Shown: positions 9,946 to 18,929, counted from the first letter of the stretch. The stretch is 64,000 nt of DNA from Gammaproteobacteria bacterium (GCA_021151625.1 JAGKWY010000002.1:1-64000), one strand, 5' to 3'. The notes: generated by a model from the letters alone, not told the origin. Numbers and translations: made by a program.

Positions 9946-10969
9946 AGTTTCCCCAGTGTTTCATGCTCATGCGCAATTTGAACTTGCGCCATAAATTCCA
10001 GGGCTTGCTCTTTTTGTTTTTCCCACCTTGCGTAATAAATGTGTCAATTGCATCCAAAATTCGCTCGGCCGATTTGCCATCGCGCATGGGATGAATTTCA
10101 GCTCCGAATTGGTCAATGGCATTCATCAGCTCTGCAGGACGTGCCAAGGCTTTGCGAATAGCGGGTTCAAAATCTTCAATCTTATCTATATCGATAAGTT
10201 GCGGGCCGGGTCTGCGATTTTTGAATGTGACCACTGGCTTGCGTGTCAGTAAAAATTCACTCAGTGCCGATGATGTATCCGAGCACATCATGTCTGCCTC
10301 GGCAAACAGTTCAAGAATGTTGTCGGCATCGGAAAAGATCAGGTGTTCATTTTCCAGTGCTTTAAATTTTGCGCGAGTTTCCGGATCCATTTTAGGGTGG
10401 AGCGTTACTACCCATTTCCACTCACCGGTTTGACTCAGGCGTTTTACTTCCGGGTAAAGTATTTCTGCTGCACTCCATGAGGGTGAAAAAGTGGAGTGAT
10501 ATAAGATAGTGGGCGTCGATTTGACTGGTGGCAGTTGCGCAGGCAGTTGCGAAAAAAAATAATCCAGTTTGGGCCAACCGGTTTCGATTACGGCAAAGTG
10601 TTGCAATTTATTCGCGAGGGCAATGAATTGACTGGTGTCCCTTGGGCCGGTAGTGCAATACAAATCAAAGAAGCCGCGAATATAAATGTGGCGGGGTTTG
10701 CCGGCATCAAAACCGTGAAATGTTTGTACCTTAGCACCGGGGAAAAAATGCGGAACCATATTGTTGGGTGTAATTACGGCCATAGGATTCCAGCGCATAA
10801 CCTCGTCAATACTGCTCAGCAGTTGATCACCATCCTGCAAATCCTCGGCTCCCGGGCCATTGAAAAACCAGGCGACCTTATCGCCACGGGCTTTTATGGC
10901 AGCGTCAATGGGGCGCATGATCGCCTGGGTATAACGCTCTGAACCATAAAATAAGTAGTGTTTGCTCAT
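9944..10969 (-). CDS. CDP-glycerol glycerophosphotransferase-like protein
   Basis: The product of about 341 residues resembles the TagB/TagF CDP-glycerol glycerophosphotransferase family. It has a GT-B-like layout with TFHGFDAGK near residue 89, LYHSTFSPSW near 165, VVTLHPKMD near 195 and CSDTSSALSEFLL near 235, the last being the typical donor-side motif of this family. Such enzymes add glycerol-phosphate or related polyol-phosphate units to glycans at the cytoplasmic face. ATG at 10969 is preferred over the TTG at 10981. The gene lies 35 bp downstream of the YejM-like gene and both probably belong to the operon that starts at waaC. The actual nucleotide donor is not shown. Confidence 0.7.
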   Translation of the reverse strand: MSKHYLFYGSERYTQAIMRPIDAAIKARGDKVAWFFNGPGAEDLQDGDQLLSSIDEVMRWNPMAVITPNNMVPHFFPGAKVQTFHGFDAGKPRHIYIRGFFDLYCTTGPRDTSQFIALANKLQHFAVIETGWPKLDYFFSQLPAQLPPVKSTPTILYHSTFSPSWSAAEILYPEVKRLSQTGEWKWVVTLHPKMDPETRAKFKALENEHLIFSDADNILELFAEADMMCSDTSSALSEFLLTRKPVVTFKNRRPGPQLIDIDKIEDFEPAIRKALARPAELMNAIDQFGAEIHPMRDGKSAERILDAIDTFITQGGKNKKSKPWNLWRKFKLRMSMKHWGN

Positions 10970-11004
10970 AGAGTGATCCAAACGATTGTTGTGCCGGCGA
11001 GCGG

Positions 11005-12864
11005 TTATTTGCTCTTCAGAAAGCGCGACATATGTTCTATTGCGTGGGTAAGTATTCCAGGTGGCAATTCGCGGTTATCTACCGGGTCATAATTCTGGTC
11101 TACCACATCGATATCACCCAAAGGGTCAATCAGATAAAGGTGGTTATCATACAGTATTGCTCTGTCTGTCCAAGTCTCCATCAGCAGACCACGCGGATTA
11201 GCTGGCTCGCTATGGTTGTTGGAGGACAGCAAAAGCTCTCCGGTGGAGTAATCCTGGATGGGGGTAGTACAGGCAAAGCCCTCACTCAGCAAAGTGGGGA
11301 GCAAGTCCTCGTGGCTGGTCAATCGGTTAATGGTGGCGGCGGGCTTACCTGGCCACAGCATTAGCAGCGGTACTTTGGTTTGCCAGTGACTGAAATTGCC
11401 ATTATGGCCCCAGAAATTTTTATGGGTTTCATTAAATTCCTGGCCGTGATCGCTGGTAATTATTACCAGGGTATTTTGCAGCCGCTGCTGAGCGGCGAGC
11501 TCGTCCAGCACTTGTTGAATTAATCCGTCGACAAAATGCGCAGTGGTCTTGTAGAGATTAAGAAACGGCACCGGGTCGTAATTATTATCCAGGCTCAAAT
11601 AGTTAACGGTTTCCAGCATGGGTTCGAAGCGGTGAGGGTAATCTTTCGGAATACCAAAACCATGGGGCGCGTCAAAAAATAAAAAGCCGAAAAAGGGCTT
11701 GTCGGCGGGCAGTTTTTTTAAATCGCTAATAAAGCGTTGGGTAATATCTATATCATTTTCAGCGCTATTTTTGTAATTTCCAGAACGCATCTGATCGCGC
11801 AGTGCAGAAAAAATGGTGCGATCAAACTCGGGGAAGGTGAGTGTGCTGCTGCCGTAAATAAAATGTTGGTAGTCGAGTTGTTGCGTGACATCAAACAGCA
11901 CTGTACCGCGCTCGGCGGCCAGCATAGGTTTCCAGTAACTACCCGAGATGCCATAAAACATACTGAATAAACCGTAGCGGGTGGCATTACTGGTGCTGAA
12001 ATGGTTGTCAAATGAAATTGCCTGTTCTTTCAGGCGGAAACTGTTTGGCATCACTTCTGCGGTAAGTTGGTCAAAGCGCAATGAGTCCACTACCAGCATC
12101 AACACATTCAGCTTTTGTTGCGGTGCGCATTGCAGTGGAGCGATAGGGTAGTTCAAACCATCCGCTGAATCGGGCAGTAAATTTTCTGATTGCTGTTTAA
12201 CTTCAAAACCCATTTTCTCCAGCGAGGAGCGCATGGTGGTGGTGGGCATCCAGGGGATATAGCGGTTTTGCGTAGTAAGGGTATTCCAGCCAAAGGCGTC
12301 GGCACAGCCGCTCAGCAATTGCAAAACTATATAGCCTAAGAAGAAGAAACCGAAATGATGGCGATTGCTGAATTTATGCCTGAGTGAAATTTTATGACTG
12401 ACGGCCAGCAGTAATCGTTGGCCAAATAGTGCACCAATCAGAATCGCTGCAATAGAGAACCACATTATCCATGAGAAGGCGATATTCTCCAGCAGCGCTC
12501 CGCTAAATAATAAATTAATCACCATGCCATTGAGATGGAAGTGATAGAGATTAAAAACTTTTATATTGGTGATAACGATTAATTGTGCGGCCGCAAATAA
12601 AAAAATTGCCAAGCTCAAGCGATGCTTTTTCAGGCGAAATACAAAACTGATTACGAGTACACAAAGTGTGATGGCGAAAGATAGGACTGAAAAATGAAAT
12701 ATCATTCCAGCGACTAAATAAAACTGGGCGCCGATGGTATCTGGCCATTGGCTGTGCCAGAGGCTAATGAGAGCCATAAGCAGTGCATTGATACTGGTAA
12801 ATGGGGCCAGCCAGCGACGCCCCAGGTAAGGCTGGGCGCCAGCTTCATAAAGAGCTAAAGACAT
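11005..12864 (-). CDS. YejM/PbgA-like membrane sulfatase-fold protein
   Basis: This 619-residue protein has five or so transmembrane helices in residues 20-195 followed by an alkaline-phosphatase-superfamily domain outside the membrane. VLMLVVDSLRFDQL near 258 carries the first metal ligand, NATRYGLFSMFYG near 297 the nucleophile Thr, and IITSDHGQEFNE near 478 the second metal site. The overall plan matches YejM/PbgA, which controls LPS synthesis in enterobacteria, and related phosphoethanolamine or phosphoglycerol transferases. An AGGAA ribosome site precedes the ATG. Its place between waaC and a glycerophosphotransferase argues for a role in LPS modification or control. Confidence 0.75.
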   Translation of the reverse strand: MSLALYEAGAQPYLGRRWLAPFTSINALLMALISLWHSQWPDTIGAQFYLVAGMIFHFSVLSFAITLCVLVISFVFRLKKHRLSLAIFLFAAAQLIVITNIKVFNLYHFHLNGMVINLLFSGALLENIAFSWIMWFSIAAILIGALFGQRLLLAVSHKISLRHKFSNRHHFGFFFLGYIVLQLLSGCADAFGWNTLTTQNRYIPWMPTTTMRSSLEKMGFEVKQQSENLLPDSADGLNYPIAPLQCAPQQKLNVLMLVVDSLRFDQLTAEVMPNSFRLKEQAISFDNHFSTSNATRYGLFSMFYGISGSYWKPMLAAERGTVLFDVTQQLDYQHFIYGSSTLTFPEFDRTIFSALRDQMRSGNYKNSAENDIDITQRFISDLKKLPADKPFFGFLFFDAPHGFGIPKDYPHRFEPMLETVNYLSLDNNYDPVPFLNLYKTTAHFVDGLIQQVLDELAAQQRLQNTLVIITSDHGQEFNETHKNFWGHNGNFSHWQTKVPLLMLWPGKPAATINRLTSHEDLLPTLLSEGFACTTPIQDYSTGELLLSSNNHSEPANPRGLLMETWTDRAILYDNHLYLIDPLGDIDVVDQNYDPVDNRELPPGILTHAIEHMSRFLKSK

Positions 12865-12944
12865 AGTAGGAATTTCCTTTTAAATAATACGGTAACGCGT
12901 AATTAAAGCGATGATGCATAAATGAAGCGATAAGGCGTAAATAA

Positions 12945-13976
12945 TTAGTGATGCTGGATTTTCTTTTGCAATTCTGTCCAGACCAATTCGGCGTTGATAC
13001 TGGTCATGCACTGTGGGGTATCTATACTGTGCTCGGGCAACCATTTGCAATGGCGTTTGTGGCAGGGCATGCAATCCATAGGTTCTGGCATTTGTAAATT
13101 GCAGGTGTGCTCGCCAATCAAACCCACTTTGGTAGGAGAAGTTGCTCCGTACAGTGCGATGGTTGGTGTTTCCAATGCACCGGCGAGATGGGAGAAGCCT
13201 GTATCCAGGCCGACCACGCCGGAGGCCTCTACCAATTTTTCAGCAATAGTGGTGATGGACAAACGTTGCTCCGGACGCGAAGCGGCGGGGCAGCTGGCAA
13301 TAATGCTGTCAGCAATAGCTTGCTCTTCAGCACTGCCCCAAATGATTTCCACCTGATAGTTTGCGTTGATAGCAATTTGCGTTAACGCTTTCCATTCGCT
13401 GGCGGCCCAGAGTTTGGTAACCCAACTGGTGCCAATAATAAAAATTAATTTGCGCGGATTTTTTTGGATATGAGTGAAATTTTGGTTGATGCCAAAATTC
13501 AACCGCTTGCCGGGTGTGTACCCTAAGGCTTTACCAACCAATTGGCGGGTGCGTTCTACGGCGTGTTGTTCTTTGTCGACAGTAAAGGTTTCTTTATAAA
13601 ACCACCGGCTCACCGGCTCACGCGCCGAAAGTTTGTCGTAACCGCTAATCGTTGTGCCTTTTGCGCACTTTGCAATAGCTGCGCTTTTAAGCAGGCCTTG
13701 CACATCCAGAATCAGATCATAGGTTTGTGTGCGCAGTTCGCGTCGCCAGGCGATAAATTCCCGCCAGTCAGTGCGTGTGCGACTTTTTACCCAGCGACGC
13801 AGGTGAATGGGAATGACCTTGTTAATGGCCGGGTGCCAATCCACAATTTCTTTAAAACCGTCTTCTACTACCCAGTCGATAACTGCATCAGGAAAACGTT
13901 GTTTGATATCACTAATTGCAGGGAAGGTGTGGAAAATATCGCCCATGGAGGACATTTTGATGAGCAGTATGCGCAT
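12945..13976 (-). CDS. waaC: LPS heptosyltransferase I
   Basis: The product of about 343 residues is a GT9 family enzyme that adds the first L,D-heptose from ADP-heptose to Kdo of the LPS inner core. Visible features are the N-terminal MRILLIKMSSMGDIFHTFP, the ILDVQGLLKSA block near residue 92, and the donor-binding region GLDTGFSHLAGALETPTIALY (family block near 255). The C-terminal Cys cluster CMPCHKRHC is common in pseudomonad-type WaaC. A TTG at 13991 would add five residues, but the ATG at 13976 gives the standard start. It lies 51 bp after the DUF6165 gene and leads into the two genes downstream. Confidence 0.9.
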   Translation of the reverse strand: MRILLIKMSSMGDIFHTFPAISDIKQRFPDAVIDWVVEDGFKEIVDWHPAINKVIPIHLRRWVKSRTRTDWREFIAWRRELRTQTYDLILDVQGLLKSAAIAKCAKGTTISGYDKLSAREPVSRWFYKETFTVDKEQHAVERTRQLVGKALGYTPGKRLNFGINQNFTHIQKNPRKLIFIIGTSWVTKLWAASEWKALTQIAINANYQVEIIWGSAEEQAIADSIIASCPAASRPEQRLSITTIAEKLVEASGVVGLDTGFSHLAGALETPTIALYGATSPTKVGLIGEHTCNLQMPEPMDCMPCHKRHCKWLPEHSIDTPQCMTSINAELVWTELQKKIQHH

Positions 13977-14027
13977 GGGCGAAGTCTTCAATAAAACAAT
14001 GGCAAAAATAACAGTGTTGAGCGGGAA

Positions 14028-14423
14028 TTATTGATAATTTTTGTACGACTTTTCTTCGATCAATTCAGAGCCGAAAGCGAGGTTGATATCTTTTTTCACG
14101 GCAGCGCGTTTGTCGTTGGTAAAGTACACGGCACGCGCCAGCTGGATAAATTTATCGCTGAAGTCTTTGTCGCGCTCGCAATCGCGAATGTCATCTTCAA
14201 TCACCCACAGCTCCTGGTTGATATCTTTCAGTGCTTTTTTCAGCGGTGCCAGCTTGGCTTGGCCGGCGGCATCCAGCAGCTCATTTACCTTATCATTGAG
14301 GATATTCAATTCGTGAGTCACGTTTTTGAGTTTGGCTTCATCACCAATATGTACGGCTTTGATTTCGAGAATGGTGATTTTATCGATCAGTTCGCCGAGG
14401 GAAATAGGAGCCTGGATCAGCAT
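14028..14423 (-). CDS. DUF6165 family protein
   Basis: The 131-residue protein resembles DUF6165, small proteins usually found next to LPS core genes. It starts with LIQAPISLGELIDKITILE and is mostly helical and charged, with a probable long helix at residues 25-95. There is no signal peptide or membrane segment, so it is cytoplasmic. It is the first gene of the leftward waaC group. The biochemical role of the family is not known to me. Confidence 0.7.
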   Translation of the reverse strand: MLIQAPISLGELIDKITILEIKAVHIGDEAKLKNVTHELNILNDKVNELLDAAGQAKLAPLKKALKDINQELWVIEDDIRDCERDKDFSDKFIQLARAVYFTNDKRAAVKKDINLAFGSELIEEKSYKNYQ

Positions 14424-14523
14424 GGGTGCGTTCTCTGCGGAATTTTTTGAGGTCGCGATTCTAGCAAATCAATGTAGATGTAGCGAATGAAGAAATACCC
14501 CCCCCTCAAAATTAAGGGGAGGG

Positions 14524-15219
14524 TTAGGCTTTACCGCAGGCCCGATTGGCCGGTACGGCGATATCCATCAAACCGGGGTTGGGCAGTTTCAGGTTGTTCA
14601 TCAGTTCTACATAGGCACCAACATCAGCTACCTGCAAGCGTGGGTTGTGGGCTTTTTCCTCGGCAATGCTGCTAAGGCTCCAGCCTTTATAGTCATGGCC
14701 GGGATAGACGTGAGTCGCGTCCGGTAATGTCAATAATTTGTTAAACAGGCTGTGGTACTGGTCGCGCGCGTTGCCGTTTTGGAAATCGGTGCGGCCGGTG
14801 CCGCGGATTAGCAAGGTATCGCCAGTAAACAGGTAACTCTCACCCCGGTGTTCCAGCCAATAGCAGTAGGAGTCATCGGTATGGCCCGGAGTGTAGAGGG
14901 CGGTGAGTGTCAGTGTACCTACCTGAATCTTTTCTCCATCTTTTAACCCATGGGATACGCAGGCGGAATGGGCTTCTTCCCCCAGCAATGTTTGGCAGCC
15001 GGTGAGGTCGCGCAATTCACCGGCACCGGTAATGTGGTCGGCGTGGGTGTGGGTGTCCAGTGCATACGCCAGGGTTAGCCCCAACTCACGCAACAGCTGC
15101 AGGTATTTGGGGACTTCGGTTTTCACGGTATCGATCAGGGCTGCCGCACGGGTTTCCGGGCAGGCAATCAGGTAGGTGTAAGTGGACGATTCGCGTTCAA
15201 ACAGCTGACGGAAAATCAT
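14524..15219 (-). CDS. Persulfide dioxygenase-type metallo-beta-lactamase-fold protein
   Basis: The product of about 231 residues belongs to the ETHE1/Blh group, which oxidises glutathione persulfide to sulfite with Fe(II). The metal motif THTHADHITG is near residue 58, a further His sits in YTPGHTDDS near 113, FTGDTLLIRGTGRTDF is near 138, and YPGHDYKG near 177. The TGRTDF signature distinguishes it from glyoxalase II. Its ATG at 15219 overlaps the stop of the TauE gene in an ATGA junction, which shows translational coupling and rules out the longer start at 15249. It is the last gene of the sulfide operon. Confidence 0.85.
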   Translation of the reverse strand: MIFRQLFERESSTYTYLIACPETRAAALIDTVKTEVPKYLQLLRELGLTLAYALDTHTHADHITGAGELRDLTGCQTLLGEEAHSACVSHGLKDGEKIQVGTLTLTALYTPGHTDDSYCYWLEHRGESYLFTGDTLLIRGTGRTDFQNGNARDQYHSLFNKLLTLPDATHVYPGHDYKGWSLSSIAEEKAHNPRLQVADVGAYVELMNNLKLPNPGLMDIAVPANRACGKA

Positions 15220-16034
15220 AAGTAATGCCTCGCAAGGGTGATCGCACACACAATAAACAAGCTGATCGAAAAACTTTTTTGCAGCAGGGCATTGGCGAGC
15301 TTGCGGCTGATTTTTTGGCCCAGCAACATACCCAATAAACCGCCCGCAATTATCCAGCCGAGTGCGGAGAAATTCTCCGGGTGATGAATAAACAAATAGC
15401 TGATAAAACCCGAACTGCTTACCAGCGCAATAATAAATAGCGATGTACTCACTGCTTGCGCCATGCTGATTGCACTTAACGCCAGCAGCAAGGGCACAAT
15501 TAAAAAGCCTCCGCCCACGCCAAACAGACCTGACAGCAACCCCACGCCCAAACCACCCATCAGTAACCCGCTCACACAGCGTGGGCGCAATTCAAACTGG
15601 CCAGATGGATTCAGGTTACACACCAGATCCGGTGCAGGGACCTGGGTAAAGTTACTGGCGCGCACCCAGTTGGCGCTTTCCGGATTACGCGTCGCTGCCT
15701 GCCACATGCGCAAGGCGATAATTGTCGCCAACCCACAGAAACCGATGAGCACCACATCCGCAGGTAGTTGCATGGCTAACCACTGCCCAACTGGTGCGGT
15801 AACGGCACCCGCTAACGCCAGAATCAGGCCCGGCATCCATAGCAGTGCCTTACCGCGAAAACTGTTACGCAGGCTGGCAAATAACGTTGTTGCCGCCACG
15901 GCGCCGAGTGAAATCCCGGTGGCCTCTGCCAGTGACATGCCCGCCATTAATAATAAAGGTACTGCAAATACTGAACCGCCTGCGCCAGTCAGCCCCAATA
16001 CCAGTCCGATAACCAGGCCAATCGACAGCAACAT
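15216..16034 (-). CDS. TauE/SafE family sulfite/anion exporter
   Basis: The 272-residue membrane protein has about eight hydrophobic helices and the two Gly-rich repeats of the family, LGLTGAGGSVFAVPLLL near residue 14 and LFGVGGGFLIVPLLL near 170. It probably exports sulfite made by the neighbouring persulfide dioxygenase, which would remove a toxic product. Its ATG overlaps the last base of the rhodanese stop (TAATG), and its own stop overlaps the dioxygenase start, so three proteins are made from one coupled transcript. Confidence 0.85.
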   Translation of the reverse strand: MLLSIGLVIGLVLGLTGAGGSVFAVPLLLMAGMSLAEATGISLGAVAATTLFASLRNSFRGKALLWMPGLILALAGAVTAPVGQWLAMQLPADVVLIGFCGLATIIALRMWQAATRNPESANWVRASNFTQVPAPDLVCNLNPSGQFELRPRCVSGLLMGGLGVGLLSGLFGVGGGFLIVPLLLALSAISMAQAVSTSLFIIALVSSSGFISYLFIHHPENFSALGWIIAGGLLGMLLGQKISRKLANALLQKSFSISLFIVCAITLARHYL

Positions 16035-16561
16035 TAGCGATTCCAGGGCATGCGCGCGAGCAACATACCCATCATGCAGGTATCGGTAATTCCGGCAAAC
16101 ATCAGGCCTGCGCCGACAAAACCGGATAGCAGGAAAAAGTTCGTGCTGATTTGAAATCCCAGTATCACACCGGTAAGTACCAGAGTGCCGGCGGCAATCC
16201 TGACTTGCCGCTCCAGTGACATTGCCCCTTTACCTTCATTGAGCGGGATATTGGCGGCTTTTACCGCGTTGATACCGCCGTCAATCACAATCAACTCTGC
16301 ATCAATTTTGCCTTGCAGTTGCTCCGCTGCCATTTGCGCGCGCTTGCCGCCCTGGCAGAGCAGGTAAACACTGCGACCATTTTTGCCACTTTGCGCAATT
16401 TCGTTTTGCAAGCGCTCGGGCGTCAATTCGTGCAGGGGGATGTGCAGGCTACCGGGCAGGTTAAGCGCTTTTACTTCCGCCGCCGTGCGCACATCCAGCA
16501 CACACATATCAGTCGAATTAGCAGCAGTTAATTCCAGTGGGGAGATGGATTTGTGGCTCAT
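16034..16561 (-). CDS. Rhodanese with C-terminal DUF2892 membrane domain (YgaP-like)
   Basis: The product of about 175 residues has a rhodanese domain (residues 1-110) with the active loop CQGGKRA near residue 77, whose Cys carries the persulfide. Two hydrophobic segments follow in residues 122-170, like the membrane anchor of E. coli YgaP. It would move sulfane sulfur at the inner membrane and feed the persulfide dioxygenase. ATG at 16561 is chosen because a GAGG ribosome site lies just upstream; the open frame to 16618 overlaps the regulator and lacks one. It is the second gene of the sulfide operon. Confidence 0.85.
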   Translation of the reverse strand: MSHKSISPLELTAANSTDMCVLDVRTAAEVKALNLPGSLHIPLHELTPERLQNEIAQSGKNGRSVYLLCQGGKRAQMAAEQLQGKIDAELIVIDGGINAVKAANIPLNEGKGAMSLERQVRIAAGTLVLTGVILGFQISTNFFLLSGFVGAGLMFAGITDTCMMGMLLARMPWNR

Positions 16562-16602
16562 AAAAACCTCGACAATTAAATGGCTTGGTGGGGCGGGATT
16601 AA

Positions 16603-16938
16603 TTAATCGGCCGGGCAATAAATGGATTGCAACACGGCAATAATCTTTTGTGCGTCATCGCCCAGCAGCGAGTAGTACACCGTTTGGGCTTCCTTGCGGG
16701 TGGCTACCAGGCCTGCCTCGCGCAGGCTGGCCAGGTGTTGTGAGAGGGCAGACTGGCTCAGGGGCACGCGGGTATTTAGCTCGCCGACAGATAGTTCACC
16801 GCCAATCAGGGTGCACAGAATCATCAGGCGGTTTTCGTTGGCTAGCGCCTTAAGCAAATTTGCCGCAGCCTGCGCATGTTCCTGCATGGCTTGTAGGGAT
16901 TGGGTGGTGGCTGTGCCCATAAGGATCTCGTTGGTCAT
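16603..16938 (-). CDS. BigR/SqrR/YgaV-like ArsR-family sulfide-responsive repressor
   Basis: The 111-residue winged-helix protein has LLKALANENRLMIL, the recognition helix SQSALSQHLASLREAGL, and a wing with QTVYYSL. It lacks an ArsR ELCVC metal site but has two Cys, at 42 and 108 in this numbering (the second in IYCPAD). These match the pair that forms a disulfide or tetrasulfide in BigR and SqrR when reactive sulfur species rise. It heads the rhodanese-exporter-dioxygenase operon and lies next to a 48-bp palindrome, so it most likely represses its own operon. A second ATG six codons in (16920) has a better ribosome site and may be the true start. Confidence 0.85.
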   Translation of the reverse strand: MTNEILMGTATTQSLQAMQEHAQAAANLLKALANENRLMILCTLIGGELSVGELNTRVPLSQSALSQHLASLREAGLVATRKEAQTVYYSLLGDDAQKIIAVLQSIYCPAD

Positions 16939-16957
16939 GGGGTGTTAGGGAATATTG

Positions 16958-17005
16958 TATTAGAAATTATTAAATTAGCAATATCTAATTTAATAATTGC
17001 TAATA
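16958..17005. promoter_or_regulatory. 48-bp palindromic operator for the sulfide operon
   Basis: Two 21-bp arms that match at 20 of 21 positions surround a 6-bp centre (CAATAT). The inner arms are AAATTAG / CTAATTT and the outer ones TATTAG / CTAATA. The AT-rich dyad with TTAG/CTAA resembles BigR-type sites and sits 20 bp before the regulator start, where it could cover the promoter of the leftward operon. Binding by this regulator is inference. Confidence 0.75.
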
Positions 17006-17110
17006 CATAAAATTCCAGTTGCCGGGCACTTGTCATCTAAATGAAATATAAGGCTTGTAGGTTGGCGGAAATTGGCCCTGTGGCCGGAAGTAATCAGCGG
17101 GTGACATGCA

Positions 17111-17935
17111 ATGAAGTTAAAACATCTGCCGGCGTCGCTACTTATGGCACATCGATTGAAAGGAATGGATAGCGGGGCATTGAACAGCCGCGGGGACCCG
17201 GCACTGCCGGTAATTATCTCGCTCACTTCCATCCCGTCGCGACTAAAAGCGGTTGCACTTACGGTGCGCAGTTTGTTGGCACAGGATATAGCAGCGCAGA
17301 AAATTGTGCTTTGGTTGCATGAGGATTTACGCACTCAAATCCCGCCCGCTCTGGGGGCTTTGCAGGGGGATATTTTTAGCATCGCCTATGTGGACCTCAC
17401 TTGCCCCCATCGCAAATTGATCCATACCCTCGTGCAATATCCGAATAAGGTCATAGTGACCTGCGATGATGATCTTATGTACCGGTCAGATTGGTTGCGC
17501 CGGTTGTACCAGGATCACCTGCGCTACCCGCAATCCATCATCGCCCATGAGTGCCGCAAAATTGAGTTTGAAACCTGCGGTACACCCAAGCCCTACAATC
17601 AATGGCCGGTAGAGCAGGGCTGCGACTTGAGTCATCCCTGGTTTATGTCGATTGGTTACGGTGGTGTGCTTTATCCACCGGGTGCCTTGCATGACGATGT
17701 GCAGCAGCGTGAACTCTTTTTGGCGTTAACACCGCGCGCTGACGATTTGTGGTTTAAAGCCATGTCCCTAATGCGAGGAACCGAGGTGCGCCGTTCTTCA
17801 TCACCAGGGCTTAAGCCTGTACCCATTTGGGGGACTCAACGGGTGTCATTGAAGCGCACCAATGTGCGCCGCGAAGGCAATACCGAGCAGTGGCGTGCGC
17901 TCTACGAATACTACAATTTACAGCGCTATCGCTAG
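17111..17935 (+). CDS. Glycosyltransferase-like protein
   Basis: The 274-residue protein starts its core with PVIISLTSIPSRLKAV and carries a DxD-type motif VTCDDDLMY near residue 119, as in nucleotide-sugar-dependent transferases. GYGGVLYPPG near 194 and a C-terminal ADDLWFKAMSL near 218 resemble acceptor-side motifs of the same group. No membrane segment is seen. It probably adds a sugar in LPS core or surface-glycan synthesis. It is divergent from the sulfide operon and is a single gene. The acceptor is unknown. Confidence 0.7.
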   Translation: MKLKHLPASLLMAHRLKGMDSGALNSRGDPALPVIISLTSIPSRLKAVALTVRSLLAQDIAAQKIVLWLHEDLRTQIPPALGALQGDIFSIAYVDLTCPHRKLIHTLVQYPNKVIVTCDDDLMYRSDWLRRLYQDHLRYPQSIIAHECRKIEFETCGTPKPYNQWPVEQGCDLSHPWFMSIGYGGVLYPPGALHDDVQQRELFLALTPRADDLWFKAMSLMRGTEVRRSSSPGLKPVPIWGTQRVSLKRTNVRREGNTEQWRALYEYYNLQRYR

Positions 17936-17960
17936 GGCTTTACAACGCTATCGCTAGGGA
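17917..17960. repeat. 22-bp tandem duplication over the stop codon
   Basis: Two adjacent copies containing CGCTATCGCTAGGG differ at one or two positions. The first copy contains the end of the glycosyltransferase (…QRYR and its TAG stop), and the second lies just after it. Confidence 0.7.
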
Positions 17961-18005
17961 TTCGCAGCGCTAGTAACTGGCTAGCGCCAGAAGATGGATG
18001 GTGGG

Positions 18006-18929
18006 TTAAACCGTTGCCGCTTTGGGTTTGTGCGTATTCGCCAGGGCTGGTTTGGTAACCGGAGGCTTCACAGCAAAGGCGGCGGCAGGCAGTGACGTTT
18101 TGCTGATGCCATTGGGTGTCCAATAAAGCCCCAGGCGTTTTACTTCCGCACGAATCGCATAATTTTTTGCCCAGGTTTGCGGATTGTCGTACGCGCGTGG
18201 GTGATCCAGGTGCAGGCAGCTAATGCTGTAGCGCACTTGCTTGCCTTTTAATCCCAGATTGTACAAACGCTCGCCCAGTTCGCGATCCAACCCGCCGTAT
18301 TGCATGTCTTCATTAAAACCATTGCAGGCGCGAATTGCTTCGGTCCATGTGGAACTGTTCATGCCATTCCAGGTGGCTTTGGTGGGGGTGATTTCGTTCA
18401 GCAGGATTTTCAACCACTGGGACTTCACCAGTTTCCATAGTTTATGGCTGCCAGGCTGGCCTTTATGGGTTAACCAATTCATGGAGAAAGGATTGCCGGC
18501 GGCAATATCGCTGGCGCTAATGGCAGCGGAAACTGGCATGGTTAATTTCACATAACCGCCCGAGAGGAAATAGCCTGGTTGCGCAAGTAGCCGGTGTTGC
18601 GCGACAAACTCCGGTTCGGGGATGCAATCGCCATCGGTGAAAATCAAATAATCGCAGTCAGTGTTAAAAATAACCTTATTGAGAATCTGGCATTTGCGAA
18701 AGCCCTGGTCTTCATGCCACAAATGTTCAATGGCCAGCTTGCCGCGCAGTTTTGCTGCATCAATCACGGCGCGGGTCGCGTCGCCAGAGCCGTCGTCGGC
18801 AATCAAAATACGAAAGTCAGAAAATGTCTGCGCCTCATAACCCCGCAACACTTTTTCCAGCCATTCGGGTTGGTTGTACGTGGTAATTACCACGCCGATA
18901 TTTTCCGGGGTAAAAGTAGTTGGTTGCAT
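18006..18929 (-). CDS. Family 2 glycosyltransferase
   Basis: The 307-residue protein is a GT-A fold transferase. VVITTYNQPEWL opens the domain, IADDGSGDATR near residue 44 and IFTDGDCIP near 95 carry the nucleotide and metal-binding Asp residues, and YGGLDRELGERL near 215 is the acceptor/base motif found in chondroitin-polymerase-like GT2 proteins. It has no membrane helices. It belongs to the surface-glycan region and converges on the transferase at 17111. The sugar it transfers cannot be read from the sequence. The Ala/Lys-rich C-terminal tail looks disordered. Confidence 0.8.
   Translation of the reverse strand: MQPTTFTPENIGVVITTYNQPEWLEKVLRGYEAQTFSDFRILIADDGSGDATRAVIDAAKLRGKLAIEHLWHEDQGFRKCQILNKVIFNTDCDYLIFTDGDCIPEPEFVAQHRLLAQPGYFLSGGYVKLTMPVSAAISASDIAAGNPFSMNWLTHKGQPGSHKLWKLVKSQWLKILLNEITPTKATWNGMNSSTWTEAIRACNGFNEDMQYGGLDRELGERLYNLGLKGKQVRYSISCLHLDHPRAYDNPQTWAKNYAIRAEVKRLGLYWTPNGISKTSLPAAAFAVKPPVTKPALANTHKPKAATV

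Noticed and set aside
10535..10942. Plus-strand frame of 135 codons
   Set aside because: It is antisense to the glycerophosphotransferase, whose motifs are clear.
15463..16089. Plus-strand frame of 208 codons, Pro/Ala/Ser-rich
   Set aside because: It is antisense to the TauE/SafE exporter, which has the family repeats; the composition is that of a shadow frame.
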